From assembly GCF_002646595.1 (NCBI RefSeq), contig NZ_PDUD01000021.1, positions 281,051-345,050 on the forward strand: DNA of 64,000 nt, read 5' to 3'. The translations under genes and the position numbers were made by a program. The notes beneath the pieces were generated by a model. It was not told the DNA's origin, made no database searches, and saw only the letters and a list, made by a program, of their open reading frames with translations. Positions 18,028 to 27,500 of this stretch are shown here, piece after piece; within the stretch, counting starts at the first letter, position 1, and every line of letters starts with the position of its first letter. This stretch comes from Flavilitoribacter nigricans DSM 23189 = NBRC 102662. GTDB lineage: Bacteria; Bacteroidota; Bacteroidia; Chitinophagales; Saprospiraceae.

Positions 18028-21000
18028 TAAGGCTTAATCACCCGAGACCGATCTTCCTGCTTCGGTTCTTCCGGATGGATAGGTCCTTTTTCCTTCACCA
18101 TTTTCATTACTTCGGCAATGGCCTGTTCCAGTTGCGGGTCGATACCTTTGGCCAGTTTGGTAGGATCCTCTTTTACTTTAATGTCCGGATCTACACCGTG
18201 TCCCTCCTTGAACCAGGTACCGTCCGGGTTGTACATCCGGAAAGTAGGCACGGTAACGGTACCGCCATCGATGAGCGTAGGTGCACCGGAAATACCGATC
18301 AGGCCACCCCAGGTACGGTCTCCGATGAGGGGACCGAGTCCGGCTTTTTTGAAGTAGTCCGGGAAGGCATCACCGCCCGATCCGGCCCATCCGTTGATCA
18401 GCATGGCCATGGAGCCGAAGTTGCCGACTGGCGGCCACTGCCAGTTCTTGCCGTCGCGGACCGACCAGTAGGCCAGCGGTTTGCGGTTTAGTAGTTCGAT
18501 GAAGCGATCCGGGATCTGTCCGCCGTTGTTGAAGCGTTCGTCCACGATCAGGCCGGGTTTATCCCACTGGCCGTAAAATTGGCGGACCAGTTCGTTCTGG
18601 CCATCCACTCCGGTGCTGGGTACGTAGATATAGCCAAGCTGACCGTTGGATGCTTCTTCCACGCGTTTGCGGTTCTGTTCGATCCAGGCGAGGTTGCGCA
18701 GACGGGTCTCGTCCGGTATGGTTTTGACCACCACCTGGCGGGTATCATCCCAATTGGGACTCTTGCTGACGGTCAGTTCCACCGTTTCGTTGGAGAGCCC
18801 TTCAAATGCCGCCCAGGGATCGGGATAATCTGCAAGTGCCATCCCGTTAACGGCGAGGATATAGTCGCCGGCTTTGATGTTGACGCCCGGTTCGTCCAGT
18901 GGAGAGCGGACTTCATTGTCCCATTCGGCTCCCCGGATAATCTCCTTGACCTTGAACTGGCCGTTCTCTTTGGCCCAGTCGACGCCCAGGTATCCGACGG
19001 CCTTCCGGTCCGGTGATTCCTGATCCCCACCACCGCGGTAAGTATGGGAGGCATTCAGCTCACCGATCAGCTCTCCGAGGATGAAGTTGACGTCATTGCG
19101 GGTGATGGCGTACTGGATCATATCACCGTACTGCTTGCGCATGGCCGGCCAGTCTACACCGTGCATTTTTTTATCGTAGAAAAAGTCCCGCTGGAAACGC
19201 CAGGCATCGTTGAAGATCTGGGCCCATTCTTCCCGGGGATTGACCGTCATTTCCATTTTTTTCAGGGAAAGATTGTCTTCCAGCTTTTTGTCGGCGCCGA
19301 GGTCGATGATGCCGGAATTATTACCCTGGCGCACCAGTAGCTTTTTCCCATCGGCGCTGAGTTCGTAACCATTCACTTTTTTCATGATGGTCTTTTCTTC
19401 CTTTTCCTTCAGGTCGAAATACATAAGCGCATTGTCTTCGCCCGACGTCCCGGTATTGGGATAGCGTTGGAAAACGATCTTGCCCTTGGCCGCAGAGAGG
19501 TTGCCCATATTGCCGGCACTGGGCGGCAGAATAACGAGGCGGCGTTCGAAGTTGTCAAAATCGATACCGACGGAAATTTCCTCGTCGTCTTTTTTATCGT
19601 CCTTATCGTCCTTTTTTTCTTCCTCGGTTTCCAGTTGAATGGCTACCGTATCGTTCTTGGCCGCCAGGGGTGAAGTCACCTCATCACGGAGCGGAATGGC
19701 CGCCAGTTGGGTGGCATTCGGATAGGTCCAGGAATTATCGAAATCACTGTAAACCGGACGGAAGGAACGATTGGTCAGCAGAAAGAGATAATCGCCTTCC
19801 CGGTCAAAGGTCGGATTGACATCCGAATAGAAACCGGAAGTGGCCTGGGTCAGTTTATCCGCTTCCGTGTCGTAGATCATGATGGCCCCGTTATTGTTAT
19901 CCTGGGATTTGCTGTAGGCCAGCCATTTGCTGTCCGCGGACCAGCTCGGGGTCCAGCCGCGTAAACCACCCTCAAAAAGGCTCAGGTCCTGATCGATCTG
20001 GCGGATTGAGTTGGTCGCCATATTGTACACATTGATGTGCATGGTCTGATCGACGAAAGCGAGTTTTTTGCTATCCGGAGACCAGTAAAGCTGGTAGCGG
20101 TACCCGGGGCCGAGATTGGTCAGTTGCTTCTCCTGGGCCCCTTTGCTCATATCGCGAACGGTGAGCTCGTATTCCCCACTCTTATCGCTCCAGTAGGCAA
20201 TATAACGGCCATTGGGTGACCAGGCCGGGAAACGCTCGGCTACGCCCGAAGTGCGGGTCAGGTTCTGAATAATTCCTTCTTCTTTAGGCAGCGAGAAGAT
20301 CTCACCACGGGCTTCCACTATGGCGCGATTACCGTCGGGGGCAATAGCCATGTTCTGTACATAATCCTCCACGCTTTCTTTGCGGGGTTTTACCGTGATC
20401 AGATCGGAAACCACCTGGATGTCCACTTCCCGGACGGCTTCGGTGGCGAGATCGAGTAATTGCAGTTTACCGCCGGCTTCAAAGACGATCTCCTTGGGGC
20501 CGTCGGCCGGGAAATGCACATCGAATTCCGAAAAATTGGTCAGCTGTTTGCTGCTTTTACTGCGGGTATCGTACATCCAGATATTGAATCGCTGGTTGGG
20601 GCCCTGGTCCGACAGGAAATATACTTTGTCGCCTACCCACATCGGCAGTTCGTCGTTAGCCGCATTGTCGGTGATGTTCTCCGATTCCATGGTCTTGAGG
20701 TCGAAGAGCCATACGTCTGCGGCCATACCACCGCGGTATCGCTTCCAGGTACGCAGGATGCGGGACCGATCGGTAAAGGCGATCTTTTGTCCGTCGGGGG
20801 AAACGCTTCCGAACTCTCCGTAAGCCATCGGCAATTTCTCGGGCAATCCACCGGTAGCGGGGATCTTGTAGAATTGCGAAAAGCGTTGTTTACCGCTCTC
20901 CATAGCGGATACATACAGCAGGTGCTTGCCGTCCGGGAACCAGCCCAATAGCCGGTCGGACATCCCGTGGTGGGTCACCCTTTGCGGGATACCGCCCATA

Positions 21001-21275
21001 CTGGGCAGTACGTAAATGTCGGTATTTCCGTCGTAGTTGCCGGAAAAAGCGATCTGGCTGCCGTCCGGCGAAAAGCGGGGAAATGATTCGTTGCCTTTCG
21101 GCGAACTGAGCTTGGTAGCTGTTCCCCCGGATTTGGGTACCACCCAGACATCCCCGCCGTAGGCGAAGGTAATGTGGGTATCGGATACGTCGGGGTGTTG
21201 AAAGAGTCTGGCATTGATCTGAGCAGACAGGAATGTGGCAGAGAGAACTCCTGCCAGAAGTAAGCATAGCCTCAT
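18027..21275 (-). CDS. Tricorn-like S41 family protease with WD40-like propellers and PDZ
   Basis: 1082 aa. Signal peptide (about 1-20), then PD40/TolB-like propeller blades (about 25-560) with repeated F-S-P-D-G-x-x-I-A-F motifs such as PRFSPDGSQIAFSG and PAWSPNGRYIAYWS. An acidic Asp/Glu/Lys linker sits near 558-572. The C-terminal half has a tricorn C1-like helical domain, a PDZ domain (about 760-850) and the S41 protease core with nucleophile Ser near 966 (GWAGSGGDAF) and RTWGG after it. Archaeal tricorn degrades peptides downstream of the proteasome; bacterial secreted relatives probably process peptides in the periplasm or at the surface. Monocistronic. Confidence 0.9.
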   Translation of the reverse strand: MRLCLLLAGVLSATFLSAQINARLFQHPDVSDTHITFAYGGDVWVVPKSGGTATKLSSPKGNESFPRFSPDGSQIAFSGNYDGNTDIYVLPSMGGIPQRVTHHGMSDRLLGWFPDGKHLLYVSAMESGKQRFSQFYKIPATGGLPEKLPMAYGEFGSVSPDGQKIAFTDRSRILRTWKRYRGGMAADVWLFDLKTMESENITDNAANDELPMWVGDKVYFLSDQGPNQRFNIWMYDTRSKSSKQLTNFSEFDVHFPADGPKEIVFEAGGKLQLLDLATEAVREVDIQVVSDLITVKPRKESVEDYVQNMAIAPDGNRAIVEARGEIFSLPKEEGIIQNLTRTSGVAERFPAWSPNGRYIAYWSDKSGEYELTVRDMSKGAQEKQLTNLGPGYRYQLYWSPDSKKLAFVDQTMHINVYNMATNSIRQIDQDLSLFEGGLRGWTPSWSADSKWLAYSKSQDNNNGAIMIYDTEADKLTQATSGFYSDVNPTFDREGDYLFLLTNRSFRPVYSDFDNSWTYPNATQLAAIPLRDEVTSPLAAKNDTVAIQLETEEEKKDDKDDKKDDEEISVGIDFDNFERRLVILPPSAGNMGNLSAAKGKIVFQRYPNTGTSGEDNALMYFDLKEKEEKTIMKKVNGYELSADGKKLLVRQGNNSGIIDLGADKKLEDNLSLKKMEMTVNPREEWAQIFNDAWRFQRDFFYDKKMHGVDWPAMRKQYGDMIQYAITRNDVNFILGELIGELNASHTYRGGGDQESPDRKAVGYLGVDWAKENGQFKVKEIIRGAEWDNEVRSPLDEPGVNIKAGDYILAVNGMALADYPDPWAAFEGLSNETVELTVSKSPNWDDTRQVVVKTIPDETRLRNLAWIEQNRKRVEEASNGQLGYIYVPSTGVDGQNELVRQFYGQWDKPGLIVDERFNNGGQIPDRFIELLNRKPLAYWSVRDGKNWQWPPVGNFGSMAMLINGWAGSGGDAFPDYFKKAGLGPLIGDRTWGGLIGISGAPTLIDGGTVTVPTFRMYNPDGTWFKEGHGVDPDIKVKEDPTKLAKGIDPQLEQAIAEVMKMVKEKGPIHPEEPKQEDRSRVIKP

Positions 21276-21695
21276 TGGTAAATCAGTTAGGTGATAAAAA
21301 AAACAGTTAGGTGGCAGACCGCTACCAGTCGGTGCAGGATCGGTCGTATTTGAGAGGCTGCTGAAAACTGATAGGCGATTACCAAGTAACTGAGACGTAA
21401 TTATACTGACGTAAAATTGATTTGGGATTTTCCCAGACCACTTCGCGTCAAGTATAGATTGGCTATGAAATTACGAAGTTTTTCGGACCTGACTGATCCC
21501 GGTACTTTGAAATCTACGGACGTATAGCTTTCCTCTATCAATGGTGCAAGGATATTGAGGAAAATCTGGCGGCGCGGAGTTCTGCTCCTCAACAGGCGGG
21601 AACCGGATCTGACGGCGGGAAAAGGCCGCCCCGGATACTCTTTGTACCAGTGTGTGCCGAATTCTTTAAATTTACCTGTAAATCAAGATTGAAGT
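21276..21695. other. 420-bp divergent intergenic region
   Basis: Holds the upstream regions of the tricorn-like gene (minus) and iolG (plus). CAGTTAGGTG is repeated at 21284-21293 and 21304-21313, just upstream of the tricorn start. A -7-like box with one extra spacer base (TACTCTTTG, 21636-21644) lies 52 bp before iolG. A 63-codon minus-strand ORF at 21401-21592 shows no protein-like features. Confidence 0.5.
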
Positions 21696-22703
21696 ATGAA
21701 AGCATTTAAAGTGGCGGTACTCGGATTGGGGCGTATTGGACAGATCCACGCAAAAAATCTGCAGCAATTATTTCCGGATCTGAGCCTGCAGGTGATTACT
21801 TCCAGTGACACGGGGCGCAATTTTGCCGAAAAGAACCATTTCCCGGAGATCGGGGATGATTTCGAACGATCACTGCAGGATCCCGGTGTAAAAGCAGTGG
21901 TGATCTGTTCGCCCAGCGATACGCATGCGCACTACATCAAACGGAGCGCCGCCGCGGGGAAAGCGATCTTCTGCGAAAAACCACTGGACCTCTCGCTCGA
22001 AGTGATCCGGGAGATCGATGAAGCGGTGCGCACGGCCGGAGTACCCCTCATGCTGGGCTTCAATAAACGTTTTGATCCCCATCTGGGAGCTCTGAAAAGA
22101 TCTCTACAGGCCGGAAAGATCGGGCGGCCGAATATTTTGAGGATCACCAGCCGGGACCCGGCGCCCCCGCCCATTTCCTATATCGAATCTTCCGGAGGTA
22201 TTTACATGGATATGATCATTCACGATTTCGATACGTCCCGCTTTTTGCTGGAAAGTGAAGTGACCTCCATTTTCACCCGGGCCGCAGTGCGGGTAGATCC
22301 GGCTATCGGTGAAGCCGGCGATGTGGATACCTCGGTATCTATTCTCACGTTTGAAAACGGCGTAATGGCCACCATCGACAACAGCCGCCAGGCTGCCTAC
22401 GGTTACGACCAGCGGGTGGAGATCCTGGGATCAGATGGCATGCTCCAGATGAATAATATTCCGGTAGATACGCACTTGGTATTCGGCCGGCAGGGGGCCA
22501 GTCAGCCGCCTTATCTGGATTTTTTCCTGGAGCGTTACGCAGCGGCCTACCGCGAAGAGATGCGGGTTTTTATCGAGGCACTGCGCCAGGGACATGCCAT
22601 GCCGGTAGGCGTGGAGGATGGTCTGCGGTCTACGGCTATAGCGATTGCCGCCAAACGTTCGCTGGACGAAAACCGTCCGGTGGAAATGAAAGAGATCCTG
22701 TAA
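21696..22703 (+). CDS. iolG: Inositol 2-dehydrogenase-like Gfo/Idh/MocA oxidoreductase
   Basis: 335 aa. N-terminal Rossmann domain with GLGRIGQIHAKNL (about 11-23) for NAD(P), the CEKPLDLS motif (catalytic-site Lys about 97), and the C-terminal alpha/beta domain with FNKRFDPHL, SRDPAPPPISYI, GGIYMDMIIHDFDTSRFL (Asp and His of the active site) and DNSRQAAYGYDQRVEILGS. These last segments fit myo-inositol 2-dehydrogenase closely, which oxidises myo-inositol to scyllo-inosose. The next gene, a TIM-barrel isomerase/epimerase, is the type found with inositol catabolism, but the other iol genes are absent here, so a related sugar substrate is possible. Confidence 0.8.
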   Translation: MKAFKVAVLGLGRIGQIHAKNLQQLFPDLSLQVITSSDTGRNFAEKNHFPEIGDDFERSLQDPGVKAVVICSPSDTHAHYIKRSAAAGKAIFCEKPLDLSLEVIREIDEAVRTAGVPLMLGFNKRFDPHLGALKRSLQAGKIGRPNILRITSRDPAPPPISYIESSGGIYMDMIIHDFDTSRFLLESEVTSIFTRAAVRVDPAIGEAGDVDTSVSILTFENGVMATIDNSRQAAYGYDQRVEILGSDGMLQMNNIPVDTHLVFGRQGASQPPYLDFFLERYAAAYREEMRVFIEALRQGHAMPVGVEDGLRSTAIAIAAKRSLDENRPVEMKEIL

Positions 22704-22815
22704 CCCGGGAGCCATAATGCACTTCCGATCAGAAGCGGTAATTTAAAAAGCCTACTGATCCGGATTTTCCCTTTATTTTTAACACAAGTATTTTTCCATA
22801 GTAAAAACAGAAACG

Positions 22816-23781
22816 ATGAACCAAAGATCAAACGGCCGGCGCAAGGCACTGGCCAGTCTGGCCGCCATCGGCGGAACTACGCTGCTTTCTTCCACTGCCT
22901 ACGCCCGGGAAAGACGCCCGGAAGGCTCACCCAAAAAAGATAAGACCTTCACCTTTTGCCTGAATACCAGTACCATTATGGGGCAAAAACAGGGCATCGT
23001 CAAGGATATTCAGACGGCGGCCAAAGCCGGATACGACGGCGTGGAGATCTGGATCAACGCCCTGCAGCAATATCTGGAAGATGGCGGAAATCTGCGCGAT
23101 CTTAAGATGATGAGCGATGACCTGGGCATCAAGATCGAAAATGCGATCGGATTTGCGCCCTGGGTCGTGGATGATGTTACCAAGCGCAAGGCCGGGCTGG
23201 AACAGGCCAAAAAGGAAATGGACATGCTCGCGGGTGTCGGCTGCTATCGCCTGGCTGCGCCTCCTGCCGGCGCTACGGATATCGGCGGACTTGATCTGGA
23301 TGCCGTTGCCGAGCGTTTTTGCGATCTGATCGAAGTGGGGAAAGATTCGGGCGTTATCCCCCAACTGGAAGTGTGGGGTTTTTCCAAGAACCTGAGCCAA
23401 CTGAAGGAAGTGCTGTACGTGGCGGCCGGTTGCGGCCATAAGGATGTGCGCATTCTACCGGATATTTACCACCTTTACCGCGGCGGCAGTGGTTTTGACA
23501 GTCTGCAGCTGATCAGTGGTAAGGCAATCGAAGTATTCCACATGAATGACTATCCGTCCAGTATCGCTGCGGCCAATATCCAGGATAAGGATCGTATCTA
23601 TCCCGGCGAAGGCAATGCCCCCACCACCCAGGTGATCAAGACCCTGCAGGAGATGGGTGGCCCGAAAGTACTGTCACTGGAGCTTTTCAACCGCGGATAC
23701 TGGGAACAGGATGCGCTGAAGGTAGCCAAAACCGGACTGAAGAGAATGAAGGATGTAGTGAAGACGGCAACGAAGGCCTGA
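22816..23781 (+). CDS. Exported TIM-barrel sugar isomerase/epimerase-like protein
   Basis: 321 aa. The N-terminus (NGRRKALASLAAIGGTTLLSS) is a Tat-like signal with RRK in place of the classic RR-x-F-L-K, so export is likely but not certain. The rest is an AP-endonuclease-2/xylose-isomerase-like TIM barrel: AAKAGYDGVEIWI, GCYRLAAPPAG, PQLEVWGFSKNL, ILPDIYHLYRGG, VFHMNDYPSS and VLSLELFNRGYW, where Glu, Asp, His and Glu would hold a divalent metal. It follows iolG by 112 bp and probably acts on a sugar or cyclitol intermediate with it. Reaction not determinable. Confidence 0.8.
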   Translation: MNQRSNGRRKALASLAAIGGTTLLSSTAYARERRPEGSPKKDKTFTFCLNTSTIMGQKQGIVKDIQTAAKAGYDGVEIWINALQQYLEDGGNLRDLKMMSDDLGIKIENAIGFAPWVVDDVTKRKAGLEQAKKEMDMLAGVGCYRLAAPPAGATDIGGLDLDAVAERFCDLIEVGKDSGVIPQLEVWGFSKNLSQLKEVLYVAAGCGHKDVRILPDIYHLYRGGSGFDSLQLISGKAIEVFHMNDYPSSIAAANIQDKDRIYPGEGNAPTTQVIKTLQEMGGPKVLSLELFNRGYWEQDALKVAKTGLKRMKDVVKTATKA

Positions 23782-23929
23782 TCCCATCCGGCAGTTTCTA
23801 TTAAAATAAGACCCAAATGGGTTTTGCGGACGGAGTTCCGTATATGGGCATGGATCATGCAGTCAGGGGTTAAAACTGGAAGGAATGTGCCTTTGGATAG
23901 AAAATGGGGTAGCAAAATGACCATTTCCC

Positions 23930-23991
23930 GGCTTAGCGTGCTGCAGGTACGCAATGTGGTTTCACACGGCGGACCTACGGCACGCTGAGCC
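23930..23991. repeat. 62-nt near-palindromic hairpin in intergenic region
   Basis: Arms 23930-23958 and 23963-23991 fold back with a 4-nt loop. The outer 19 pairs (GGCTTAGCGTGCTGCAGGT against the right arm) have three non-Watson-Crick positions, most of which can be G-U in one strand; the inner 10 positions include 7 pairs. The rest of 23782-24166 (385 bp) shows no gene. Confidence 0.7.
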
Positions 23992-24166
23992 TGGCGAATT
24001 ATTGGAAGGGCTACCTATATTTCGTTCCTTCTGGACTTTTAACTCCTGATTCACGTTCCGTAGCTTACTTTGACAAATGCTGAAACAGCACCTTCAAACA
24101 AGCGTATCAATAAAGTAACCGGGGAATGCCGGAGCCGGCTGACCCTCCCGATAAAAATGAAACACT

Positions 24167-24409
24167 ATGGCAGTCATCATTCAACACGTGAAAAGTGATA
24201 AGCAGTACATCCTGCTGGGCAGCGGCCTGGGAATGTACGAATCTACCAAACCCAATTGGCTGTTGGGCGATTTGGTCGGGGATACCAGCTCCGGTAGTCT
24301 AAAGGCAATCTGCGCTTGTGACCTGGAGGGCAACATCACCTGGCTGATCCCCGAAGAGTTCAGAGTAGTCAGCGTTGACGGAAAATCTCCGGAAGAACTT
24401 TTGGGGTGA
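24167..24409 (+). CDS. Small protein of unknown function
   Basis: 80 aa, not recognised. Start ATG at 24167. The sequence is soluble-looking, with no signal peptide; strand-like pattern MAVIIQHVKSDKQYILLGSG, then NWLLGDLVGDTSSGSLKAIC, CDLEGNITWLIPEEFRVVSVDG. It reads like a small beta-barrel (SH3-like), and codon use is like its neighbours. Two Cys (ICACD) lie close together. Monocistronic between a hairpin-bearing intergenic region and the giant T9SS protein gene. No function is proposed. Confidence 0.6.
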   Translation: MAVIIQHVKSDKQYILLGSGLGMYESTKPNWLLGDLVGDTSSGSLKAICACDLEGNITWLIPEEFRVVSVDGKSPEELLG

Positions 24410-24500
24410 TCGGGCATTCGCGATGGAGGTCAGCCGGTTGCGTTAAATCACAATAATGACATCATTACGAAGTATTAACTACCGTTTCCTCGTAATTTAC

Positions 24501-24508
24501 TACCTTCG
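24501..24508 (+). promoter_or_regulatory. Near-consensus -7 box before giant T9SS gene
   Basis: TACCTTCG differs from TAnnTTTG at one position and lies 47 bp before the ATG at 24556. Confidence 0.3.
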
Positions 24509-24555
24509 CATCGCTAATATCCAAAAACTATCTACTACATCAATTTCCCCTCCAT

Positions 24556-27500
24556 ATGATGCTCAAGACGACCTTAAGTGCATCTCTGGCTTTTCTGTTG
24601 TGCACATCCCTCATTGCAGCTGATTATTACTGGGTGGGTGGTTCCGGCGACTGGTCGGATATCAGCCACTGGGCAACCACCTCGGGTGGGTCCACCTTTC
24701 ACAATCAGGCTCCAACTTCCGACGATAATGTTTTTTTCGACGGCAATTCCTTTAATGGTAATGGTCAAACGGTAACGGTTAATACCGACATCGTTTTTTG
24801 TCGAAATATGAACTGGACCGGCGCCTCGGGTAATCCGGTCTTTGTCGGCTCACCCCAGCAGGTGCTAAGCGTATACGGTTCCATTATTTTGAATGCCAAT
24901 ATGGACTTCAATTTTCCGGGAGAAATACGCATGTCATCCCTGGAACCGGGGCAATCCATTACCACCAACGGCCATCAACTGGGAAAAACACTCACCTTCG
25001 AAGGTGTAGGAGGAGAGTGGGAGTTGCAGGATCCGCTGAATGTGGATAGCCTCATCAACCTGCGCAATGGCGTAGTGCGTACCAACGGCGTAGCCATTAC
25101 TACCGCTTATCTTGACCTGCAGTCGCCCACAACGGCCACGCTGGAAATGGGCAGTTCCAAAGTCACGGTTACCGGTCTTAATTACAGTATACGCAACCAA
25201 CCGGTCCCTGCTATCAGGATCCATACCAATAATCTGGTGCTCAATATGGCCAATACGGAGATCGAACTGACCAACGGTCGCGGTGGCGTGACCATATCGG
25301 GCAACCAGCCCGTTAACATCGGGAGTTTGGTGTTCAGTGCTTCCGAAGGAACTGCCAAAGTCGAGATCGGGAGCAATACCTCCCTGAATACAGACCGGCT
25401 TCGGTTCGGCAATTCGGCGGTGATTACCGGTCAGGTGAACACCGGGGCCCTGGCCCTGGCCGCCGGCAAAGCTTATACTTTTGATAGTGATATTACTTAC
25501 AATATCGGGAGTCTGTCGGCACCCGGCCAGTGTGAAGCGCCTATCCAGATCTTCGGATCCATTTCGGGTACGCCCGCTTTCTTTTCTTCGGCCAGCGGAC
25601 CAATCCAGGTGGCCTATGCTTCCATCAAAGATATTCACGGTATCGGTGGCGCCAATTTTACGGCGAATAACAGTGCCGATCTCGGTAATAATGATGGCTG
25701 GACGATCAACGCCAGCAGTCAGAACGAACTGTACTGGGTAGGCGGTACCGGCGATTGGGACGATTCTGCCCACTGGTCCTTCACCAGCGGAGGAGCGGGA
25801 GGAGCCTGTGTGCCTACCGGAGCGGATAATGTATTTTTTGATGCAAATTCCTTTGGCGCCGCGGGCGAAGTCGTGACCATTAATGTGGAGAATGCGCTTT
25901 GCCGCAACATGGACTGGTCCGGAGCCAGCGGCATGCCGGTATTTGCCGGGAATAAAGCCAATAGTCTCCGCATCTACGGATCGTTGCGTTTTATTCCGAA
26001 TATGATGCTGGATTTTGAAGGAAGTGTTTATTTCGAATCCTCTACCGCCGGCAATACGATTACCACCGGTAATCTGCTGTTCAACCAAAACGTATTTTTC
26101 AACGGCAGAGGCGGGGCCTGGAGTTTGAACGATACCCTCCAGGTGGACCGCAATATCCAGCTGATCAGCGGGTTTTTGACGACCAATAATCAGACCGTAG
26201 TTTGCGAAAAATTTCTTTCTACGAGTACCTTCGATCGGCAGTTACTGTTGGGCGAATCGCACATCATTATGCGGCAGATCAACCTGTCCAGCGGAGGAGC
26301 CCGTACCTGTGAGTTCTGGCTGCAGTCGGACAATCTGGTTTTCGATGCAGGTACTTCCTGGATCGATTTTACCCAGTTCGGATATCTGCGGACGGACGGT
26401 AGCGGTACGGTGAACTACTACGAAGTAACCTTCAACTGGTACGGCACCACGCGCAATGATACGCAGGCGACCGTCTATGTGCACAATATGACCTTCTTCC
26501 AGGACGGCGCCTTTCTGGACCGTTTCACGGTGGGAACCCTGAACCTGACGCCGGGCTTTGAATATTTTCTGGCCAGTTGGGAAACTTTTACATTCAATAA
26601 TATCAATGCGGTTGGATCCTGTGATTCCCTGATCTATATCCACTCAATGAACGACAACCAGGAGGCCTTCATCGATAGCCCGAAAGACCAGATCCTGGAA
26701 TATGTTATCCTCCGGGATGTGCATAATATCAGTGGAGATAATTTCACGGCCAATAACTCCGTCGATCTGGATAACAACATGAACTGGCAGATCAATGATC
26801 TGGCGGCCCGTACCCTCTATTGGGTAGGTGGTGACGGCGACTGGTCGGATCAGGCCCACTGGTCACTCAGTTCTGGGGGCTCGGGTGGGGAGTGTATCCC
26901 CACTCCCATCGACGATGTATTTTTTGATGAAAACTCTTTCAGCGCGCCCGGCCAACTGGTGAATGACATTATGCCAAAGCACTATTGCCACAACCTAACC
27001 TGGCAAAACATCACCACCACACCCCGGCTGGAACTGCTGGATCTGTACATTTTCGGTTCTCTGGAATTCGCGGATGATATGGAAGTCTACGTTTTCAATA
27101 CCCGTTTTGCGGGAGATGAGGCCGGCCATACGATCAATACGCGGGCGCACGAACTGGTGTATGCCTACATCGCCGGTGAGGGAGACTGGATGCTGCAGGA
27201 CAGCTTTCTTGCCTATTCGGTAGGCCTGGAACACGGCGGCTGGAATACCAATGGCTATGCCGTCAATCTGGAATATTTCTATGCTTTTCAGGAAGAATTA
27301 CCCAAACATCTGAAGCTGGGGGGCTCGCACATCACTGTGACCGCCGAGCAACCTTCGTTTCCCTGGTCGGTGTCCGGTAATATCACCCTGGAAGCAGACA
27401 GTTCACTGATCGAGCTGACCAGTAATTCCGCTACTTTTTACAACCGGGTACTCAACGGAGGGGAGCTGGTATATAATGAAGTGCTCTTTTCGGCGAAAGC

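Noticed and set aside
21401..21592. 63-aa minus-strand ORF upstream of iolG
   Set aside because: No recognised motif, no promoter, and compositional features of random frames; the region is better seen as a shared divergent promoter region.
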